A model generated the notes under the pieces. The model did no database searches. It saw nothing but the letters and a program-made list of their open reading frames with translations, and was not told the origin of the DNA. A stretch of DNA of 64,000 nt. It comes from Paenibacillus_AR sp051594765. Lineage in GTDB: Bacteria > Bacillota > Bacilli > Paenibacillales > NBRC-103111. Below are positions 52,001 through 59,709 of the stretch, one piece after another. A program made the translations under genes and the position numbers. The stretch's first letter is position 1. Each line of letters starts with the position of its first letter. The stretch is taken from the NCBI RefSeq assembly GCF_051594765.1, contig NZ_JBPPGJ010000016.1, positions 1 to 64,000 on the forward strand. The letters run 5' to 3'.

Positions 52001-53894
52001 CCAGATCCCCGATGGCCGGCTTGGCGGCTTCGTTGGTCGTGAAGACGAAGATGCCTTCAGAGGTGGCCGGGTTTTGGTCCGGAGTCGGATCCTGGATAAA
52101 GAAGCCCTTATAGGCACCATTCGCGAAGGTGTACCCGTATTGGGTGACGATCCCCTCGATGTCCTTCACCTCTTGCCCGGCATATTCGGAGGTGTGGGAC
52201 AAGCCCTGAATGTCCCGGATCCGAGGCTGCTCGGACGCCACGTAGGCGAAGCTGTACACGCTGCTGGTCTGCCCGCCCGCAATCGCAACAGCCTTGACCG
52301 TCACATTCTGGCTGACCGGAATCGGCCCGCTGTAGACGGGGCTGGCTGCAGTCGGCTCCGAGCCGTCCAGCGTATAGTGAACCACCGCTCCGGTCATCGG
52401 GCTGGCCAGGGTGACGCTGCTTCCCTCGATGATGCGGCCCGCCGGAGGGGAGGCCGTCACGGACAGAAGCTCTTCGACGATGGAGCTCTCTCCCAGCGGA
52501 ATCAGCTGGTACACGGCGTTGAACTGCTTCACGACGCCGGTGATCCGGGCGAAGGTTTTCCCCGCCTCCAGCTTGGAGAGTCCGGAATAGATGGTGAACG
52601 TCTGTCCCCCTTGGGAAGCGGTGACCGTGCTGCCGCTCTTGGCGTCGATGGTCACATTCTCCAGATAGACCAGCTCCGCCTCGTGCTGCTCTCCTTGGCC
52701 TGCCGCAAGATCGGCAGCGGTCAGCAGCTTGGGCGCAGGGATTCCCGCATCCGGGGTCACGACGCTGGCTGCAAAGCCGGTGACCGGCTTGATCTCCTGC
52801 AGGTTGTTGTAGATGTCCATGACGCCGCTGACGCTGACCCGGTCTCCCGCCTTGGCGAAGGACGGGAAGCTGTACAGCACGATGGCGCCGGTGTCATCCT
52901 GGATGTACATCTCTTGACCGTCGATGTGGGTGACCACACCCTCGGTCCAGACATACTGGGACTTGGGCGTCAGCCTGGCGGCCGCAAGGTCTGTCTTGGC
53001 CAGCAGGGTGTAGGCGTATTCAGCTACCGGGCTGTCGGTGAAGCCCGGCTTCGAAGCGTATGCCTTGATCGTCTGCGCTTCGTTGACGGAGATGGCTCCG
53101 GCATAAGGCTGCAGACCATTCTTTACCGAACCGTCCGGTGCGTAGACGCTGTAGTACACGCTGGCTCCGACGGTGGAGGTCTGAAGCTGGATTTGGGTGC
53201 CCGGAGGCACCGCCCCTGCCCCCGGCTTGGCCGTCACATCGGCAACCACCTTGCCATAGGACGAATTCCGGGGTGCCGGGGTACCGGTTGCGAAGTCGGT
53301 GCTGTTGTTATCCGTATCGAGCCCCCTTCCGCCGCCTGCCGGAAGCTCCTGGCGGATGACGGATAAGGTGGCGCTTGGAGCGGGAGTCGGGGAAGATTCG
53401 GATTCGTTGGCCGATCCGTAGCCGACGAAGTCCATGACATCCGGGTCCGCCTTCCCGGTAATGGGATCGCCATTGGTGACCAGAGCCACCTTGCCGGAGC
53501 CCGCCCCCATGGTCAGCGTGCCGAACGAATCCGGCGCCGGCAGCTCCAAGGTTCCGCCGGTGCCCTTCCCTTCCTGCACCAGATAATAGCTCTTGGCGCC
53601 GATGGAGCCGGTCAGAGGTGTCGCTTGATAGGAGGTTCCCGAGGCGCTGGTCCATTGAACCGACCAGCCTTCCAGGGATACCGGATGGTCCGTCGGATTG
53701 AACAATTCGATGAAGTCGTTTTTGAACTCGGCACCGTTGTTGCCTCCGCCGCCATACACCTGCGAGATCAGAACACCGCTGCCATCCGCCGCCGCATAAG
53801 CGGCAGGCACAGCCGGCAGCACCGCGCCGACGGTCAGCAGCAGCGCCAGGGATGCGCTGATCCGTTTTCGAGACTTAGCCAAAGCTTGAATCAT
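46056..53894 (-). CDS. giant SLH-anchored extracellular nuclease and double 5'-nucleotidase
   Basis: 2612 aa with a signal peptide (cleavage near AAYAA). In order: lamin-tail domain (about 40-170), chitobiase C-terminal-like Ig module (215-300), OB-fold (310-410), a second Ig-like module (480-555), second OB-fold (570-680), an endonuclease/exonuclease/phosphatase domain (825-1135; SYNVENFNPG, ANHFNSKSGDN, LGDLNDFQ, VSDHDAVLAQL), then two full metallophosphatase plus 5'-nucleotidase C-terminal pairs. The first pair has HTNDTHANLD, GNHEFDKG and GGHTHTKL (1140-1640); the second has VNDLHG, GNHEFDEG and AAHNHLR (1660-2165). A Pro-rich linker, a pre-SLH module and three SLH repeats (from 2428, 2488, 2558) end it. 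It resembles B. subtilis YhcR extended by a second nucleotidase and an anchor. It would degrade nucleic acid to nucleosides at the surface. Confidence 0.93.
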   Translation of the reverse strand: MIQALAKSRKRISASLALLLTVGAVLPAVPAAYAAADGSGVLISQVYGGGGNNGAEFKNDFIELFNPTDHPVSLEGWSVQWTSASGTSYQATPLTGSIGAKSYYLVQEGKGTGGTLELPAPDSFGTLTMGAGSGKVALVTNGDPITGKADPDVMDFVGYGSANESESSPTPAPSATLSVIRQELPAGGGRGLDTDNNSTDFATGTPAPRNSSYGKVVADVTAKPGAGAVPPGTQIQLQTSTVGASVYYSVYAPDGSVKNGLQPYAGAISVNEAQTIKAYASKPGFTDSPVAEYAYTLLAKTDLAAARLTPKSQYVWTEGVVTHIDGQEMYIQDDTGAIVLYSFPSFAKAGDRVSVSGVMDIYNNLQEIKPVTGFAASVVTPDAGIPAPKLLTAADLAAGQGEQHEAELVYLENVTIDAKSGSTVTASQGGQTFTIYSGLSKLEAGKTFARITGVVKQFNAVYQLIPLGESSIVEELLSVTASPPAGRIIEGSSVTLASPMTGAVVHYTLDGSEPTAASPVYSGPIPVSQNVTVKAVAIAGGQTSSVYSFAYVASEQPRIRDIQGLSHTSEYAGQEVKDIEGIVTQYGYTFANGAYKGFFIQDPTPDQNPATSEGIFVFTTNEAAKPAIGDLVKVSGTVAEYNEGSSSNLTSTQITGPTVTVVSSGNPLPAPVVLGKNGRVLPTSVIDNDGMAQYQPEEDAIDFYESLEGMLVKLPSPVITSPYWTSGSGNTLVYNIATRVDNTSPDILTSAGGLVLKGSGNLNPQRLLIAYGDPGQEVGTGDRFTTDVTGVIGYNNGNYKVIPPLGGLPTIQQGTFQQETTTLVQDAGKLTIASYNVENFNPGVGAEKINKIADSIVHNLKQPDILGLVEMQDNSGETDNGVVDADASYQALIQAVKAAGGPDYKYTDVAPVNNQDGGAPGGNIRVGFLYNPARVTLSASVNGTKGGSTDAVAYDGANGRLTYNPGRIDPTNSAFSRSRKPLAAQFEFQGESVIVIANHFNSKSGDNGPFGSTQPPVLSSETQRHQIADVVNGFVKGVLAANPEANIVALGDLNDFQFTQTVTRLKGQELDDLIDKLPLNERYTYTFDGNAQVLDHILVSKKLTPMTAVDIVHLNADFPHSRGRVSDHDAVLAQLNLKGDTFTILHTNDTHANLDTSSAPDTILRRITAVKNAQASTAGTLLVDAGDVFSGTLYFNKYEGQADLEFMNLAGYDAMTFGNHEFDKGSEVLGRFIDHAKFPFVSANADFSKDAILGPKFVGSIGQPGMPGSIYPALVKRMGDGKVGIFGLTTEDTANISSPGDVTFQNAVEKAKATVAALQAQGINRIVLLSHLGYDEDVKLAQQVEGIDVIVGGHTHTKLDQPVVDRTHSAPTLIVQTGEKGQYLGKLQVTFDAQGVLTDWNGGLISIEAKNSAGAYVLASDPEAKAILGQYKPGVESLLQLAVGETEVALDGLRENVRTKETNLGNLIADGMLKAAQAAGTGAVMALQNGGGIRSSIPAGTITQGQVMTVLPFNNDLVTITLTGQEIKEALENGVSKLPAADGRFPQVAGLKFTYDSSKPAGERVKSIQVKNGGTYAPIDLSASYVMATNAFTAKGGDFYSSLEKAYKEGRVNLLYLPDYDVFTNYLKSGKVTASTSPVEGRIVDVAGQQPEGNIKLQLLSVNDLHGKINDSYTEKSLNVDVNGDGVISPDVLVGGMDYMAYAMKQREAANPNTLIVHAGDMVGGSPPVSALFQDEPVVEIMEAMGFDVGVVGNHEFDEGRKELLRLVNGGDHPNGKKGYDGQNFPLLAANVVDKTTGEPILPAYTVKEVEGVKVGFIGVITLETPDIVMPAGIQTLRFTDPAVAVNKAAAELKAQGVKALVVLAHIPASQSGDAAAGDAADLANAVDDEVDVIFAAHNHLRVNGMVDGKLIVQAWEYGKAFADVDLELDRTTGDIVSKKAELVYNVHNGYDPAVRAIIQHYSELAAPYLNRVIGTAAVEMSKDYPGVGIGGYGDKALGNLIADGMKAEMNADFALMNGGGVRENLNAGEITWGELFGVQPFNNVLVKLEVTGADMEAILNGMLGSGTTYGPDSHVAGLKYTWYRDAQNNRKVVDMVLPNGKPVDKNATYTLVVNNFMHTSTAPKYVELGKRGKNPVTGPEDLTATVNYVKSFSGPITYVPEGRIKEIAPPASEPSDDSSDTPAPSNPAPSNPAPAAPPAGAGVVTPVATDTGVELKIDPKGLKTETGADGKTMTVLTVNADALTKALEMADGAKKNIVLDLGAAGGVKVGLPASALAGSNGDILSIRSGGMTYDLPVGILNAGSLGSNAVITVSIAPVSGTQSEQLKKAAGTAGAELLADGVSYTITAQTGGGQSEINGFGSNYVTRTITINRSVDGSGATAVVFDPATGELSFVPAVFETANGKTVVRIIRNSNSIYTVVQADKTFADLKGHWARNEVELLASKLLVKGQTDTAFAPDAAITRAEFAALLVRALGLKPDAAGASTIADVKSGEWYAGAIGAAVKAGVMKGFEDGTFRPNASITREEMAVMIARALAAAGKGEAQTQTDASRKFADGSQIQAWALDSVGRSAAAGIVNGTADNRFQPSAQATRAEAAVMLKRFLQYVGFMN

Positions 53895-54276
53895 CCTGCA
53901 AATCTACTCCTCTCTCCTTCTCATCTGAGACACATCATAGATTATCATCCCATTGTTAATTCACATCTGCGCCTCTCATGAAATTTTTGTAAATTTGATC
54001 ATAAAGTGATAGGTACTATACCATTTGATTCTGGGTTATTCTAGTAGTTGCACCCTATTTTTGTCACCCTACACATAGAACGCTCCAGGTTTGTCTTTTA
54101 TGACAAAAACATAGTTTCTCCTAGGTGAGTAAGGCTGACAGCCGCATGGAAGGGCCGGGAGTGAGGCGTTAACAGAATTGCAGCCATTGCGTTAATCCCC
54201 TCTTAACACAGGCGGGATATAGTAGGGTCAGAGCAAGACGCGGGCTTGACCACTCTCTCAAAAGGATGATCGCTGC
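53895..54276. other. divergent intergenic region without a recognised gene
   Basis: 382 bp, AT-rich in its left half. It holds the upstream regions of the giant SLH gene (left) and the HD-domain gene (right). The ribosome binding site for the SLH gene (AGAGGAG) is about 12 bp from its ATG, longer than usual. No strong promoter pair, ORF or repeat was found. PHO-box-like control is plausible for a nucleotidase, but I could not see a clear TT(A/T)ACA repeat set. Confidence 0.3.
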
Positions 54277-54963
54277 ATGGGCATTCACACCTATTTTCGC
54301 TCGCTGAACGAGCTGGAACGAATCTATCGCTGCCCGGGAAAATTCAAATTCGAGGAGCACACGGTGGCGGCACACTCCTGGAAAGTCGTGCAGTATGCCA
54401 AAACCTTGGCCAATATAGAGGAAATGCACGGCGTTCGGATCGATTGGCGGAAGCTGTACGAGATTACGAGCAGCCACGATTACGGGGAGATCTTCATTGG
54501 GGATATCAAGACGCCGGTGAAGCACTCCTCCATGGAGCTGCGGGCGCTGATTCAGAAGGTTGAGGAGGGTATGGTCCATCACTTCATCGAGGAGTATATC
54601 CCGGAGGAGTTCAAGATCATCTTCCGCAATCAGCTGCGGGAGGGAAAGGACGATACGGTGGAGGGGCTGATCCTGGAGGTGGCCGACAAGCTGGACCAGG
54701 TCTACGAGGCTTTCACGGAGATGCAGAGGGGGAATACGGAGAAGGAATTCGTGAAGATGTACCGGAACGCGCTCATCAAGATCAAGGGAATCCGGCTGCA
54801 TTGCGTCGACTACTTTCTGCACCGGATACTTCCTGATATGGTCAATGAGGAAACCTTCACCTCCGTCGATATCCGGACCATCACCGAGGAAGCGCTCGCC
54901 TTCGCCTTTCCGGAACCAATCGAACATAAAAAGCCTCCAATCCCGCTGCGAAAGCAGGTTTGA
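54277..54963 (+). CDS. HD-domain phosphohydrolase, YfbR/5'-deoxynucleotidase-like
   Basis: 228 aa. The metal ligands of the HD superfamily are visible as HTVAAHSW (first His, about 35), SSHDYGEIFIGDI (HD pair, about 72) and a later aspartate in EVADKLDQVYEA (about 152). This arrangement matches YfbR, which dephosphorylates deoxynucleoside monophosphates, and the HD_3 family. ATG 54277 has AAGGA 10 bp upstream. A hairpin inside its last codons acts as a terminator for the opposite-strand gene. It stands next to a nucleotidase and an NAD operon, but shares a transcript with neither. Confidence 0.85.
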   Translation: MGIHTYFRSLNELERIYRCPGKFKFEEHTVAAHSWKVVQYAKTLANIEEMHGVRIDWRKLYEITSSHDYGEIFIGDIKTPVKHSSMELRALIQKVEEGMVHHFIEEYIPEEFKIIFRNQLREGKDDTVEGLILEVADKLDQVYEAFTEMQRGNTEKEFVKMYRNALIKIKGIRLHCVDYFLHRILPDMVNEETFTSVDIRTITEEALAFAFPEPIEHKKPPIPLRKQV

Positions 54964-54970
54964 AGGCTTC
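54927..54970 (-). terminator. terminator of the NAD salvage operon, inside the HD gene's 3' end
   Basis: On the minus strand AAGCCTTCAAACCTGC pairs imperfectly with GCGGGATTGGAGGCTT and is followed by TTTTT. It overlaps the last codons of the HD-domain gene, so it is coding on one strand and a terminator on the other. Confidence 0.65.
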
Positions 54971-55014
54971 TCCGGTCGTGCTGGGCCACACCCAGCTGAC
55001 ATCCGTCTATTCCA

Positions 55015-55902
55015 TTATCCCTTGTGATGAGCCAAAATGCGGCGCGCCGTCTCTTCCAGCCGCTCCTTGATCAGGATCGCCGCCGTGTAGCGGGCCGGGA
55101 TCCCGTCATACCCGTAGTACACCCCCGCCAAGCCGCCGGCGATGGCGCCGATGGTGTCCGAATCGCCGCCGAGGTTGGCCGCCCGTTGGACGACCTCCTC
55201 GAAGGATTCCGCCTGCAGCAGATGGTCCAGCACCCATCGAAAGGTATGCACTACGAAGCCGCTGGGCTCGCAGCGGGGACCGGCATGCAGCACATCCTCG
55301 TATGCCGTACCGGCGATTTCCTCCCGCACCACCGCCTTCAGCTCCTCCCCCTGCAGCAGCCGGAATGCCATCCGGTTATAGAGGATGCAGGCTTCATTGC
55401 AGCGCTCGTCGTAATGGGTCATCTTAGACTGAAGGCGGGAGACCCGCTCCACCTCTTCCCCGCTCGGGTATAGAAGCGCAGCCGGCAGGCACCGCATCAG
55501 GGAGCCGTTGCCGCCGCTCTGCCCCAGATCCTGGTCCGCCAGGAACGCGGCCTCGAACCAGCTGCCCTCGTACTGCTCCAGAACATGCCGGATGATATTG
55601 CCCACATCCTTGGGCCGCGACCGGTACCATTCCAGGAAGCGAAGACCGATGGCCTCCATCGGCTCGGACGGATTGTCCAAGAGCCCCTCCGCCACGCACA
55701 GGGTCATCATGGTGTCGTCGGTTACCTCCCCCGGCTCAAGCCGCCAGACTCCGCCGCCCGTGATCTCGGTCAGATAGCCGTGGCTCGCCCGGATCTCCCG
55801 TTCGCTCAAAAATTCGGTCGTGCCGCCCAGCGCATCGCCTACTGCTACCCCGAAGAGTCCGCCGCGAATGCGGTTGTACCGGTCGGTCATTGATCGCTCC
55901 AT
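55015..55902 (-). CDS. ADP-ribosylglycohydrolase family protein
   Basis: 295 aa. Family signatures are GDALGGTTEF (about 22), GEVTDDTMM with the metal aspartates (about 58) and the late GGDSDTIGAIAGG (about 245). These dinuclear Mg/Mn enzymes remove ADP-ribose from arginine, serine or other sites, or hydrolyse ADP-ribose derivatives. ATG 55902 has GGGGGG upstream; ATG 55890 is an alternative. It is the last gene of the NAD salvage operon, 13 bp after pncB. Its product ADP-ribose is the ligand of the NrtR-type repressor encoded at the head of the same operon. Confidence 0.9.
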   Translation of the reverse strand: MERSMTDRYNRIRGGLFGVAVGDALGGTTEFLSEREIRASHGYLTEITGGGVWRLEPGEVTDDTMMTLCVAEGLLDNPSEPMEAIGLRFLEWYRSRPKDVGNIIRHVLEQYEGSWFEAAFLADQDLGQSGGNGSLMRCLPAALLYPSGEEVERVSRLQSKMTHYDERCNEACILYNRMAFRLLQGEELKAVVREEIAGTAYEDVLHAGPRCEPSGFVVHTFRWVLDHLLQAESFEEVVQRAANLGGDSDTIGAIAGGLAGVYYGYDGIPARYTAAILIKERLEETARRILAHHKG

Positions 55903-55915
55903 GTCCGTCCCCCCT

Positions 55916-57364
55916 TTATATCCGATGCTCCTCCACCAGCCGCTTCTTCAGCTCCCACGCCTCGAGGCTCAGGTCCACGGGGTAGGTCTGCGGGTTCAGC
56001 TTCCGCAGGTGCTGGGGCCAGAACAAGGCCAGCTGCTCCCGGTGGTAGTCCCGGATCCGCTCCAGCGGCGGCAGCTCCAGCACCTGCTCCCCATCACGGA
56101 AAACCGCCTGAAGCAGCGGCACCGCTTCATAGTTCTCCACCGTCTTGCGGAGGTACGGATGCAGCGGATCGAACAGGGTCAGGGGGATGCCGGGCCCGAT
56201 CGCCGGCTCGCCCTTCAGGGCGATGTAGTCCGCCTCCGCTTTCCCGGTCTCCCGGTTGACGATCCGGTATACCTCCTTGGCGCCGGGCGTGGTCACCTTC
56301 TCGGGGTTCCCCGAGATCTTGATGACCGGCACCAGAGCGCCCTCCTTCTCCCGCGCCACCAGCTTATAGACGCCGCCCAACGCGGGCTGGTCCGCCGCCG
56401 TGATCAGCTGGGTGCCGACGCCCCAGACGTCGATGCGGGCTCCCTGGGCCTTCAGCTCTGCGATAATGTTCTCGTCCAGATCGTTGGACGCCGTAATCTT
56501 CACATAGTCGAGCCCTGCCGCATCCAGCTGCTCCCGGGCCTGCACCGACAGGTAGGCCAAGTCCCCGCTGTCCAGCCGGATGGCGTTCATCCGCTTGCCG
56601 CGGGCCTCCAGCTCCTTGGCGATGCGGATGGCGTTCGGCACGCCGCTCCGGAGCGTGTCGTAGGTGTCGACGAGGAGCGTCACCTGGTCCGGCAGCGCCT
56701 CCGCATACCGACGGAATGCCAGCTCCTCCGTGTCGTGGTTCTGCACCCAGGCGTGGGCATGGGTGCCCTTGGCCGGGATGCCGAACAGCATGCCGGCCCG
56801 CAGGTTGGAGGTGGCGTGGAAGCCGGCTACATAAGCGGCCCGCGCCCCCCAGACGGCGGCATCGGCCTCTTGGGCCCGGCGGGTGCCGAACTCCAGCAGG
56901 ACATCGTCCGGCGCCACCTGCTTGACCCTCGCGGCCTTGGTAGCGATGAGCGTCTGGTAGTTAATGAAGTTCAAGAGCGCCGTCTCAATGAGCTGGGCCT
57001 CCATCACCCGCGCCTCGACCCGGACCAGCGGCTCGTTCGGGAACACCATCGTCCCCTCCGCCATAGCGTACAGGTCGCCGGTAAACCGGAGCTGCCGCAG
57101 CTCCTCCAGGAAGGCCGGGTCATAGCCCTCCTCCTGCTCGGCCAGGTAAGCCAGCTCCTCCTCTCCGAACCGGAGCTCCCGGATGTAGTCCACCACCCGC
57201 TCCAATCCCGCGAAGACGGCGAAGCCGTTGCCGAAGGGCAGCTTCCGGAAGTACACGTCGAACACCGCGCGGTCGTTATGGGTGCCGTGGATCCAATGGG
57301 CGTACATCATATTGATCTGATATTTGTCCGTATGCAAGGTCAGATTGCCGTAAGATTTCATCAT
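55916..57364 (-). CDS. pncB: nicotinate phosphoribosyltransferase
   Basis: 482 aa. It contains LHTDKYQINMMYAHW near the N-terminus, FGTRRAQEADAAVWGARAAYVAG (the catalytic His is replaced by family-typical residues), and the RLDSGDLAYLS and ITASNDLDE motifs of the type II phosphoribosyltransferase fold. It makes nicotinate mononucleotide from nicotinate and PRPP, using ATP. The start is ATG 57364 (GAGGGG 10 bp upstream); the longer frame has no site. It overlaps no gene; nadE ends 50 bp upstream. Confidence 0.94.
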   Translation of the reverse strand: MMKSYGNLTLHTDKYQINMMYAHWIHGTHNDRAVFDVYFRKLPFGNGFAVFAGLERVVDYIRELRFGEEELAYLAEQEEGYDPAFLEELRQLRFTGDLYAMAEGTMVFPNEPLVRVEARVMEAQLIETALLNFINYQTLIATKAARVKQVAPDDVLLEFGTRRAQEADAAVWGARAAYVAGFHATSNLRAGMLFGIPAKGTHAHAWVQNHDTEELAFRRYAEALPDQVTLLVDTYDTLRSGVPNAIRIAKELEARGKRMNAIRLDSGDLAYLSVQAREQLDAAGLDYVKITASNDLDENIIAELKAQGARIDVWGVGTQLITAADQPALGGVYKLVAREKEGALVPVIKISGNPEKVTTPGAKEVYRIVNRETGKAEADYIALKGEPAIGPGIPLTLFDPLHPYLRKTVENYEAVPLLQAVFRDGEQVLELPPLERIRDYHREQLALFWPQHLRKLNPQTYPVDLSLEAWELKKRLVEEHRI

Positions 57365-57414
57365 GGTTGAGTAACCCCTCTCTTCGAATGCCTGCTCCTG
57401 CCTGCTATCCTTCA

Positions 57415-58251
57415 CTAAGCCCTCTTCCACCAATCCTCATACAGGGTGAGCGGTCCTCTCCGCTTATGCTCCGTCTGCAGATACCGGGCCTCGATCTGCT
57501 CCGCCCGCTCTCCCGGCAGCTCCGCCCCCTCCAGATAGCGGTCCAGTTCATAGTAGCTCATGCCGAGGGCCTCCTCATCGGCCAGTCCCGGCCGAAGCTC
57601 CTCCAGGTCCGCCGTCGGCTCCTTCAGGTACAGGGCAGGCGGGCAGCCCAGCTCCTGAAGGAGCATCTTGCCCTGCCGCTTGTGCAGCCCGTAGATCGGG
57701 GCCACATCGCAGGCTCCGTCCCCGTGCTTCGTGAAGAAGCCCGTTACCGCCTCCGCCGCATGATCCGTTCCCAGCACCAGGAGGCCGTAGTGCGCAGCCA
57801 GATCGTACTGGACCTTCATCCGCTCCCGGGCCTTCACATTCCCCTTGTGAAAGTCGCTGAGCTCCTCGCCCACCGCCTGCCGGAACTGCTCCGCCGACGC
57901 GTCCACCGCGGGCTTGATCTGCACCGTCACCACCCGGCTGGGCTGGATCCAGGCGATGGCCGCCTGGGCGTCCGCTTCATCCCGCTGCACCCCATACGGA
58001 AGCCGGACCGCCAAGAAGGTGTACGCTGCATCCCCCTGCTCCGCATTCAGCTCGTCCACGGCCATCTGGGCCAGCTTGCCCGTCAGTGTGGAGTCCTGAC
58101 CGCCCGACAGCCCCAGCACATAGCCCTTGGCCCCGCTCCAGCGCAGAATCTCCTTCAGGAATCCGACCCGTCTGCGGATCTCCTCCGCCCCATCGATCAC
58201 CGGCTGAACGTGCAGCGCGGCGGTAATTTGCTTTTGCAGTTGATTCATCAT
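57415..58251 (-). CDS. nadE: ammonia-dependent NAD synthetase
   Basis: 278 aa. The PP-loop SGGQDSTLTGKLAQ is at residues about 48-62, and TDHAAEAVTGFFTKHGDGACD with APIYGLHKRQ matches the NadE deamido-NAD site. There is no glutaminase domain, so it uses ammonia. It adenylates and amidates nicotinate adenine dinucleotide to NAD. ATG 58251 has GAGGAGG 7 bp upstream. Third gene of the operon, 24 bp after pncA. Confidence 0.97.
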   Translation of the reverse strand: MMNQLQKQITAALHVQPVIDGAEEIRRRVGFLKEILRWSGAKGYVLGLSGGQDSTLTGKLAQMAVDELNAEQGDAAYTFLAVRLPYGVQRDEADAQAAIAWIQPSRVVTVQIKPAVDASAEQFRQAVGEELSDFHKGNVKARERMKVQYDLAAHYGLLVLGTDHAAEAVTGFFTKHGDGACDVAPIYGLHKRQGKMLLQELGCPPALYLKEPTADLEELRPGLADEEALGMSYYELDRYLEGAELPGERAEQIEARYLQTEHKRRGPLTLYEDWWKRA

Positions 58252-58275
58252 TTGAATTCCTCCTCCTTCTGTAGC

Positions 58276-58833
58276 TTAGACCCGAACTTCCAGACCGTTC
58301 CGCAAGACCGTCGCCCCCAGCGTGTTCTGAAAATGCCCCAGGGCCCACAGATGGCCCTCGGCATTGAAGCTGGCCACCGCGTCCGCATGCACGCGGAGCT
58401 GGAAGCCCTTGTTATAGGCGTCCACCGCCGTATGGAGCACGCAGATGTCCGTACACACGCCGATCAGATGGATCTCCCGGATGTCCCGGGCCCGCAGCCG
58501 CTGCTCCAGGTCCGTGCCGCAGAAGGCGCTGTACCGGGTCTTATCCATCCAATGGATGCGATCCCGAAGGGCATTGTAGACCTCGCCCAGCTTGCCGTAC
58601 AGGTCCCTTCCGTCCGTTCCCCGGATATTGTGGGGCGGGAAGAGCCGCGTTTCCGGATGGTAGGGGTCGTTCTCCTCGTGGACATCCACCGCCAGGACCA
58701 CCTCCTCCCCCGCCTCTGCGAACTCCTCCGTCAGCCGGGCCACCCGTTCCTCAATCCGGACCGCAGGCTCCCCGCATGGAAGCCGCCCCACGACGAAATC
58801 CACCGTATAATCGATCACGATCAATGCTCTCAT
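58276..58833 (-). CDS. pncA: nicotinamidase (isochorismatase family cysteine hydrolase)
   Basis: 185 aa from ATG 58833 (GGAGG upstream). Catalytic features: DYTVDFV with Asp8, DKTRYSAF with the likely lysine, and GVCTDICVLHTA with the nucleophilic cysteine (about 126-130). Metal-site residues of nicotinamidases are partly visible in AVDVHEENDPYHPET. It would deamidate nicotinamide to nicotinate, feeding pncB and nadE directly downstream. The operon context favours nicotinamidase over other isochorismatase-like enzymes. Confidence 0.88.
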   Translation of the reverse strand: MRALIVIDYTVDFVVGRLPCGEPAVRIEERVARLTEEFAEAGEEVVLAVDVHEENDPYHPETRLFPPHNIRGTDGRDLYGKLGEVYNALRDRIHWMDKTRYSAFCGTDLEQRLRARDIREIHLIGVCTDICVLHTAVDAYNKGFQLRVHADAVASFNAEGHLWALGHFQNTLGATVLRNGLEVRV

Positions 58834-58881
58834 AACCAACGCCTCCTTAATAGGATCAAAAATGTCCATTATCCCCTGCGC

Positions 58882-59655
58882 CTAGCTGTAAATCGACAAC
58901 CTCGGTGCGTAATCCGTAAACCGGTACAGCTGCGCCGCCCGCTGGGAGTATTGGTTGGACAGCTTCGGCTGACCGGCGGGGGTCCGCACTTCCTCGATGA
59001 TGCCCCTGCGGCTCTGGGTGGACGTAATCTTCCGGATGAAGTTCGCCTCCTCAAAATCCGGCACCACCGTCTGAATCACCTGGTACAGCTCGCTGATCGT
59101 AAACTCCTCCGGCAGAAATTCCTTCGCGATGGTGGTGGTCAGCATCCGCTCCCGCACCTTCTCCAGGGCGTCCGCCAGCACCTCCCGGTGATCGAAGGCC
59201 AGGTCCATGGCCAGCGCTTCCTCCACCGGGAACAGCCGCACATCGGCCGCATCGTCGTCCGCCCGCCGGTCCGCCAGCCACTTCTCCTGGACCAGGGCGA
59301 AGAACGCATGGGAGATGATCCAGCCTCTCGGGTCCCGTCCGGGCTGGCTGTACACGTTGAAGTATTCCATGTGTACGTCCGCTACCCCGGTCTCCTCCTC
59401 CAGCTCCCGCTTGGCACAATCGTACTGGCTCTCCGTATCCTTGCTGAAGCCGCCGGGCAGCGCCCACTGCCCCTCGTACGGCCACTTCTTCCGTTGGATC
59501 AAGAGAACCTGCAGCTCCCGCACCGGCAGGGCCTTCTTCACGGTGTTCCTCTCCCGGGACGTGATGGTAAAGATGACGATGTCACTGGGCGCCCCGTCCG
59601 GCGTGCGGTACTTCTTCGCGGAATAGTTCGTCTCGTTTTCCTCTTGGGGGACCAT
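58882..59655 (-). CDS. nrtR: NrtR-type Nudix transcriptional regulator of NAD biosynthesis
   Basis: 257 aa. The N-terminal Nudix domain (about 25-150) has GQWALPGGFSKDTESQ then KRELEEETGV; unlike many NrtR repressors, the catalytic glutamates appear intact. The C-terminal winged helix (about 160-245) contains FTISELYQVIQTVVP and FRKIT-like segments. NrtR proteins bind ADP-ribose in the Nudix pocket and leave DNA. It heads an operon with pncA, nadE, pncB and an ADP-ribosylglycohydrolase. A near-perfect palindrome covers its promoter. The intact Nudix box means it might also hydrolyse its own ligand. Confidence 0.87.
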   Translation of the reverse strand: MVPQEENETNYSAKKYRTPDGAPSDIVIFTITSRERNTVKKALPVRELQVLLIQRKKWPYEGQWALPGGFSKDTESQYDCAKRELEEETGVADVHMEYFNVYSQPGRDPRGWIISHAFFALVQEKWLADRRADDDAADVRLFPVEEALAMDLAFDHREVLADALEKVRERMLTTTIAKEFLPEEFTISELYQVIQTVVPDFEEANFIRKITSTQSRRGIIEEVRTPAGQPKLSNQYSQRAAQLYRFTDYAPRLSIYS

Positions 59656-59674
59656 GCTCTCACCTGCTTTTTTG

Positions 59675-59709
59675 TATTTGTCGTTTTGATATTATCAATA
59701 TGACATATA
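59675..59709. promoter_or_regulatory. candidate NrtR operator
   Basis: The core TTGATA-T-TATCAA (59686-59698) is a perfect palindrome. It extends outward with TGTC (59679-59682) matching GACA (59702-59705), and beyond to TAT/ATA ends, giving 14 of 17 symmetric pairs over 35 bp. It overlaps the -10 box and sits about 24 bp upstream of the regulator's start codon. Confidence 0.75.

Noticed and set aside
50235..53366. 1043-codon ORF on the plus strand
   Set aside because: It is antisense to the giant nuclease gene, whose domains are unmistakable. GC-rich codon bias creates long open frames on the opposite strand here.
46056..53894. Two adjacent genes merged by a missed stop
   Set aside because: The frame is continuous, has a single signal peptide at the N-terminus and one SLH anchor at the C-terminus, so a true fusion is more likely than a read error.
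55820..57370. 516-codon ORF on the plus strand
   Set aside because: It is antisense to pncB and has no domain or binding site.
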